From: Limisphaerales bacterium
Lineage (GTDB): Bacteria; Verrucomicrobiota; Verrucomicrobiia; Limisphaerales; BOG-1460
Reading direction: 5' to 3'
Assembly (NCBI GenBank): GCA_003159675.1
Contig: PLQC01000168.1
Location: forward strand, 1 to 43,033
Length of the DNA: 43,033 nt
Part shown: piece after piece, positions 40,265-43,033 of the stretch
Layout: every line of letters begins with the position of its first letter
Numbering within the stretch: position 1 is the stretch's first letter
The notes under the pieces: model-generated
Told to the model about the DNA's origin: nothing
The model's input: only the letters and a program-made list of their open reading frames with translations
The model's database searches: none
Position numbers and translations under genes: made by a program

Positions 40265-41035
40265 ATGAGCGAACCGATCCTCGAAATCAAAAACCTCAAC
40301 GCGGGCATTGAAGGCAAACAGATCCTCAAGGGCGTCAGCCTGATCGTCGGACCGGGCGAAGTGCACGCCGTCATGGGACCGAACGGCAGCGGCAAGAGCA
40401 CCCTGGCAGCCGTGCTGGCCGGGCGCGACGGCTACAACGTCACCGGCGGTGAAGTCCTCTATTACGGCCACGACCTGCTCGACCTCGACCCCGAGGAGCG
40501 CGCGCGGCGGGGCCTGTTCCTGGCCTTTCAATACCCGGTCGAGATCCCCGGCGTGAACAGCACCTACTTTCTCAAGGCGGCCCTGAACGAGATCCGCAAG
40601 GCCAAGGGCGAAACGGAGCTCGACGCCATGGAATTCCTCGCGCTCGTGAAGGACAAAATGAAGCTGCTGGAATTGAAGGACGATTTGCTCAGGCGATCGG
40701 TCAACGAAGGCTTTTCGGGCGGCGAAAAGAAGCGCGCCGAGATTTTTCAGATGGCCGTGTTGGAGCCGAAACTCGCGATCCTCGACGAAACCGATTCCGG
40801 TCTGGATATTGACGCGCTCAAGATTGTTTCACAGGGGGTCAACAAGCTCAAACGCGCCGACAACGCCCAATTGGTCATCACGCATTACCAGCGGTTGCTG
40901 AACTATATCGTGCCGGATTTCGTTCACGTCCTGGTGGACGGCCGCATCGTCCGCACCGGCGGCAAGGATCTGGCGTTTGAACTCGAGGCCAAAGGGTACG
41001 ATTGGGTTACCAAGGGCGAGCCTGTGCCGGCATAG
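40265..41035 (+). CDS. sufC: Fe-S assembly ATPase SufC
   Basis: The 256-aa ABC-type ATPase has Walker A GPNGSGKSTLAAVL, Q-loop LAFQYPVEIPGVNSTYFL, signature GFSGGEKKRAEIFQMA and Walker B LAILDETDSGLDIDALK, followed by VITHYQRLLNYIVPDFVHV. It powers the SufBC2D scaffold. It is encoded after sufB on the same strand, with paired repeats in between. Confidence 0.97.
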   Translation: MSEPILEIKNLNAGIEGKQILKGVSLIVGPGEVHAVMGPNGSGKSTLAAVLAGRDGYNVTGGEVLYYGHDLLDLDPEERARRGLFLAFQYPVEIPGVNSTYFLKAALNEIRKAKGETELDAMEFLALVKDKMKLLELKDDLLRRSVNEGFSGGEKKRAEIFQMAVLEPKLAILDETDSGLDIDALKIVSQGVNKLKRADNAQLVITHYQRLLNYIVPDFVHVLVDGRIVRTGGKDLAFELEAKGYDWVTKGEPVPA

Positions 41036-41109
41036 AACTTCGCGCTCTCGGCGTCCTCGTTGGCTCCTGCTCAAGGATTGGTCGTGCTCTGCTTGAAGTC
41101 GTTCACCCG

Positions 41110-43033
41110 TCACGGAGCACACGGCCCATGGCATCGCAAATGGTTGCCTGCAATTGTTCTTTGGGTGGCGGACTTCGCTTCCAGCATGAAGCTGCACCAG
41201 ATCTGCTCAAAGACAGGTTTTCCATGGGCATCGTTGCCCAAACGACAGCGCAGCGAGAACAGCGGTAAAGAGCTGTGGCCTTTGGTCAGCCCGTTTGACT
41301 TGGCGAGATAATATCGGCGGACTTGTTCAACCGCTCTGGAGGCCGCCTGTTCATCCGGCAACACAAAGCCGATTAAATAATCCGGCTTGCCGGAGAATCC
41401 GTTTGAACCGGCCAACGCTTTTCCAACGCTGTGGTTGGCGTCAGGAGCGATCAGGCAATCCACGTCCGGCATTCCGTTGGTATCGCCATCCCGCAGTTCA
41501 AAGCCCGGCCCGGAATCGGTGGCTAGCACCTTGTATTTGGACAGCGCTGGCTCGCAGACAATCCGCACCAGCACGATTTGTTTGTGCTGCGAAACTTCGG
41601 TGACGCGGAACAGCAATTCGCCGTCCTGTGCTGGAATTGAACTTTGAGAGAGATAGGGCAGCCAGACACCCGCCGGTTCGTAGGTTTGCCACCATAAAGC
41701 GGCCCAAACCAGCAACACCACGACGGCCAGCAGCATGATTCCCGTGAAGCCGAACGGGAAGATGCGAAGGGCCGCCGGATTGCGACCGCGCTCCTTTGCC
41801 CACGCCGTGTCGCATAACAGATTTGCCATTTTCCTCCACCAAATCGGATAGAATGCCAGACCGACCAGCAGCACCACCGAACTGAAGATCCAGTTTAACG
41901 GCACGGGTATTGGAAAAAACCAGACACAGACGAACGGCAAAAAGAATGTCGCCGCGTTCCAGATGCCGAACACCGCGCCAAACTTTTTCATGCGCAGTTT
42001 TTCGACCTCGGTCACGTGCGCGTAAATCTCCCGCACCTCCGGCGACGTAAAAGGCGACCAGCCTCCCGGCGTGTAATTCCAACCGCTGAATTTCGTTTGC
42101 CCCGCCGGGCGGATGTGATAGCCGGCGGCTCGCAACCTGCCTCGCAACCTGCCTTCCGGCTGGAGGGAGCATGTCACGGTTTCCACCGCCGCCAGCAAAC
42201 CTTGGAACGAGGTGTTGTACTCCACTTCCAGGCGCGTTCCGGCGGCGGCGTACTTCATGGAACGCAACTTGCGGGAAATGACTTTGCCCAGTGGTCGCCG
42301 GACTTTTTCCAACTGGGCCACCCATTCTTCTTTGCTGATGTTGTTTTGAAAACAGGCCGCCGCCGTCTCCCAGCTTTCCGCGTATTTCCCGCTGTCCACG
42401 ATTGCCAGCCAGGGTTTATCATCGGCGGGCGGGGGAAATAAATTTGCAAATGCGATCAATAGTTTACGCTCTTCGTATCCCGCGACCAGCTTGATGGGGA
42501 GCTTGACGAGGAACAGAATGAGAAATATAAACAAACCAGCGTCAATGATGGATATGGCAATCCACACCGCAACTCGGGCGATGCCGGGCAGTGAGTTGAC
42601 AACGGCAAGCGCAGTCGTGATGGGGCCAGGCAACAGTCCGCTCAACACGTCCAGCAACGGTCGCTTACCGAGCATTGCTAGAAATGCCACGCATAGAAAA
42701 AACCACATCGCCTGATCCCACCTGGACAATTTCTGTGGCTCGGAGCTTTCCACCTGAAGCCTGCTTCCAGTGCGGGATCGAATGGCCTCCTGTAGCGCAA
42801 AAGACCACTCTCTTACGACCTTAAAGTTCTCCAAGACCTTCTTCTTGGGCTTCAAATGGTACCTCACCCAAGTCCGGACCGTATTGAGCGGCGGTGTTGG
42901 AGTGAACAACAGCGTGCGTGAGACACCGTGCTTGGTGAAGGTCACCGCCATGTAACTGACCGGCATTATCTTGATGACCGACATGGGATAGTTACCTATA
43001 GCCAATGCGCGAATGGACGACAGGGGAATCTTC
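41110..43033 (-). CDS. DUF4019-containing multi-pass membrane protein (5' end outside the window)
   Basis: The frame is open to the right edge with no stop; its stop is at 41110. The visible part has an N-terminal soluble stretch, a membrane segment group (AMWFFLCVAFLAMLGKRPLL, VAVWIAISIIDAGLFIFLILFLVKL) and then a DUF4019 domain (PWLAIVDSGKYAESWETAAACFQNNISKEEWVAQLEKVRRPLGKVISR). Further helices follow (FFLPFVCVWFFPIPVPLNWIFSSVVLLVGLAFYPIWW, IMLLAVVVLLVWAALWW), and a soluble C-terminus. Function unknown. A TTG at 43005 or a nearby ATG could start it, but the sequence upstream (IPLSSIRALAIGNYP) still looks coding. Confidence 0.7.
   Translation of the reverse strand, partial: KIPLSSIRALAIGNYPMSVIKIMPVSYMAVTFTKHGVSRTLLFTPTPPLNTVRTWVRYHLKPKKKVLENFKVVREWSFALQEAIRSRTGSRLQVESSEPQKLSRWDQAMWFFLCVAFLAMLGKRPLLDVLSGLLPGPITTALAVVNSLPGIARVAVWIAISIIDAGLFIFLILFLVKLPIKLVAGYEERKLLIAFANLFPPPADDKPWLAIVDSGKYAESWETAAACFQNNISKEEWVAQLEKVRRPLGKVISRKLRSMKYAAAGTRLEVEYNTSFQGLLAAVETVTCSLQPEGRLRGRLRAAGYHIRPAGQTKFSGWNYTPGGWSPFTSPEVREIYAHVTEVEKLRMKKFGAVFGIWNAATFFLPFVCVWFFPIPVPLNWIFSSVVLLVGLAFYPIWWRKMANLLCDTAWAKERGRNPAALRIFPFGFTGIMLLAVVVLLVWAALWWQTYEPAGVWLPYLSQSSIPAQDGELLFRVTEVSQHKQIVLVRIVCEPALSKYKVLATDSGPGFELRDGDTNGMPDVDCLIAPDANHSVGKALAGSNGFSGKPDYLIGFVLPDEQAASRAVEQVRRYYLAKSNGLTKGHSSLPLFSLRCRLGNDAHGKPVFEQIWCSFMLEAKSATQRTIAGNHLRCHGPCAP

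Overview
This GC-rich window reads like a chromosomal segment of a Gram-negative (outer-membrane) bacterium. It most resembles Verrucomicrobiota, in the Pedosphaera/Limisphaerales neighbourhood. The reasons are a DUF1559/pseudopilin-type secreted protein with an [16 protein letters not shown] leader, an LptD homologue, a Sec-type lipoprotein M3 peptidase, BlaI/BlaR-type regulators, DUF4019 and PyrR. This taxonomic call is inference from gene content; there is no rRNA or tRNA gene in the window.

Layout from left to right. (1) 123-2291: an Aas-type acyltransferase/acyl-ACP synthetase on the minus strand. (2) 2549-3749: a small accessory patch with a Phd/PIN toxin-antitoxin pair, a 52-aa protein and the C-terminal stub of a tyrosine recombinase, followed by a pseudopilin (3746-4540) and a small membrane-anchored protein. 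(3) 5149-14076: a peptide-utilisation block. Two DppD/DppF-type ABC ATPases are separated by a RelE-like toxin-antitoxin pair. They are followed by a lipoprotein M3 oligopeptidase, a small STAS-like protein, a POT-family transporter and an OPT-family transporter. (4) 14356-19455: LptD, a metallophosphoesterase, and a DAHP synthase preceded by what looks like a complete aromatic-amino-acid attenuator (leader peptide plus terminator). (5) 20035-26163: iron-sulfur assembly genes on the minus strand (SufD, SufU, SufT, SufS, a rhodanese-like protein and an IscU-like scaffold) diverging from an Mrp/ApbC ATPase. (6) 26333-28130: a small conserved protein, then pyrR-pyrB behind a PyrR-type RNA hairpin and a terminator that abuts the pyrR start codon. 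(7) 28226-38038: a minus-strand regulatory/envelope block: BlaI repressor, BlaR1-like M56 protein with a SecD-like C-terminus, sensor kinase, OmpR-family regulator and an ankyrin-repeat secreted protein. Two BlaI-type palindromes sit at its promoter. (8) 38155-41035: a Fur-family regulator followed by sufB and sufC. (9) 41110 to the right edge: a DUF4019 membrane protein that probably continues outside the window.

The regulatory DNA is the most interesting part. Two RNA attenuators (aro and pyr), BlaI and Fur-type palindromes, and a 22-bp direct-repeat box shared by the sensor-kinase and ankyrin upstream regions are all visible by eye. Several genes have a good -35/-10 pair whose -10 lies only 5-10 nt before the start codon, implying leaderless or nearly leaderless mRNAs; three share a TAGYTTGC-type -10. 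Arrays of 7-nt (and one 10-nt) tandem repeats, often as inverted pairs, occur between genes and also in frame inside two proteins.

Functionally, the window combines peptide import and degradation, Fe-S cluster biogenesis split over two loci, entry enzymes of aromatic and pyrimidine synthesis under RNA control, and an envelope-sensing regulatory cluster.
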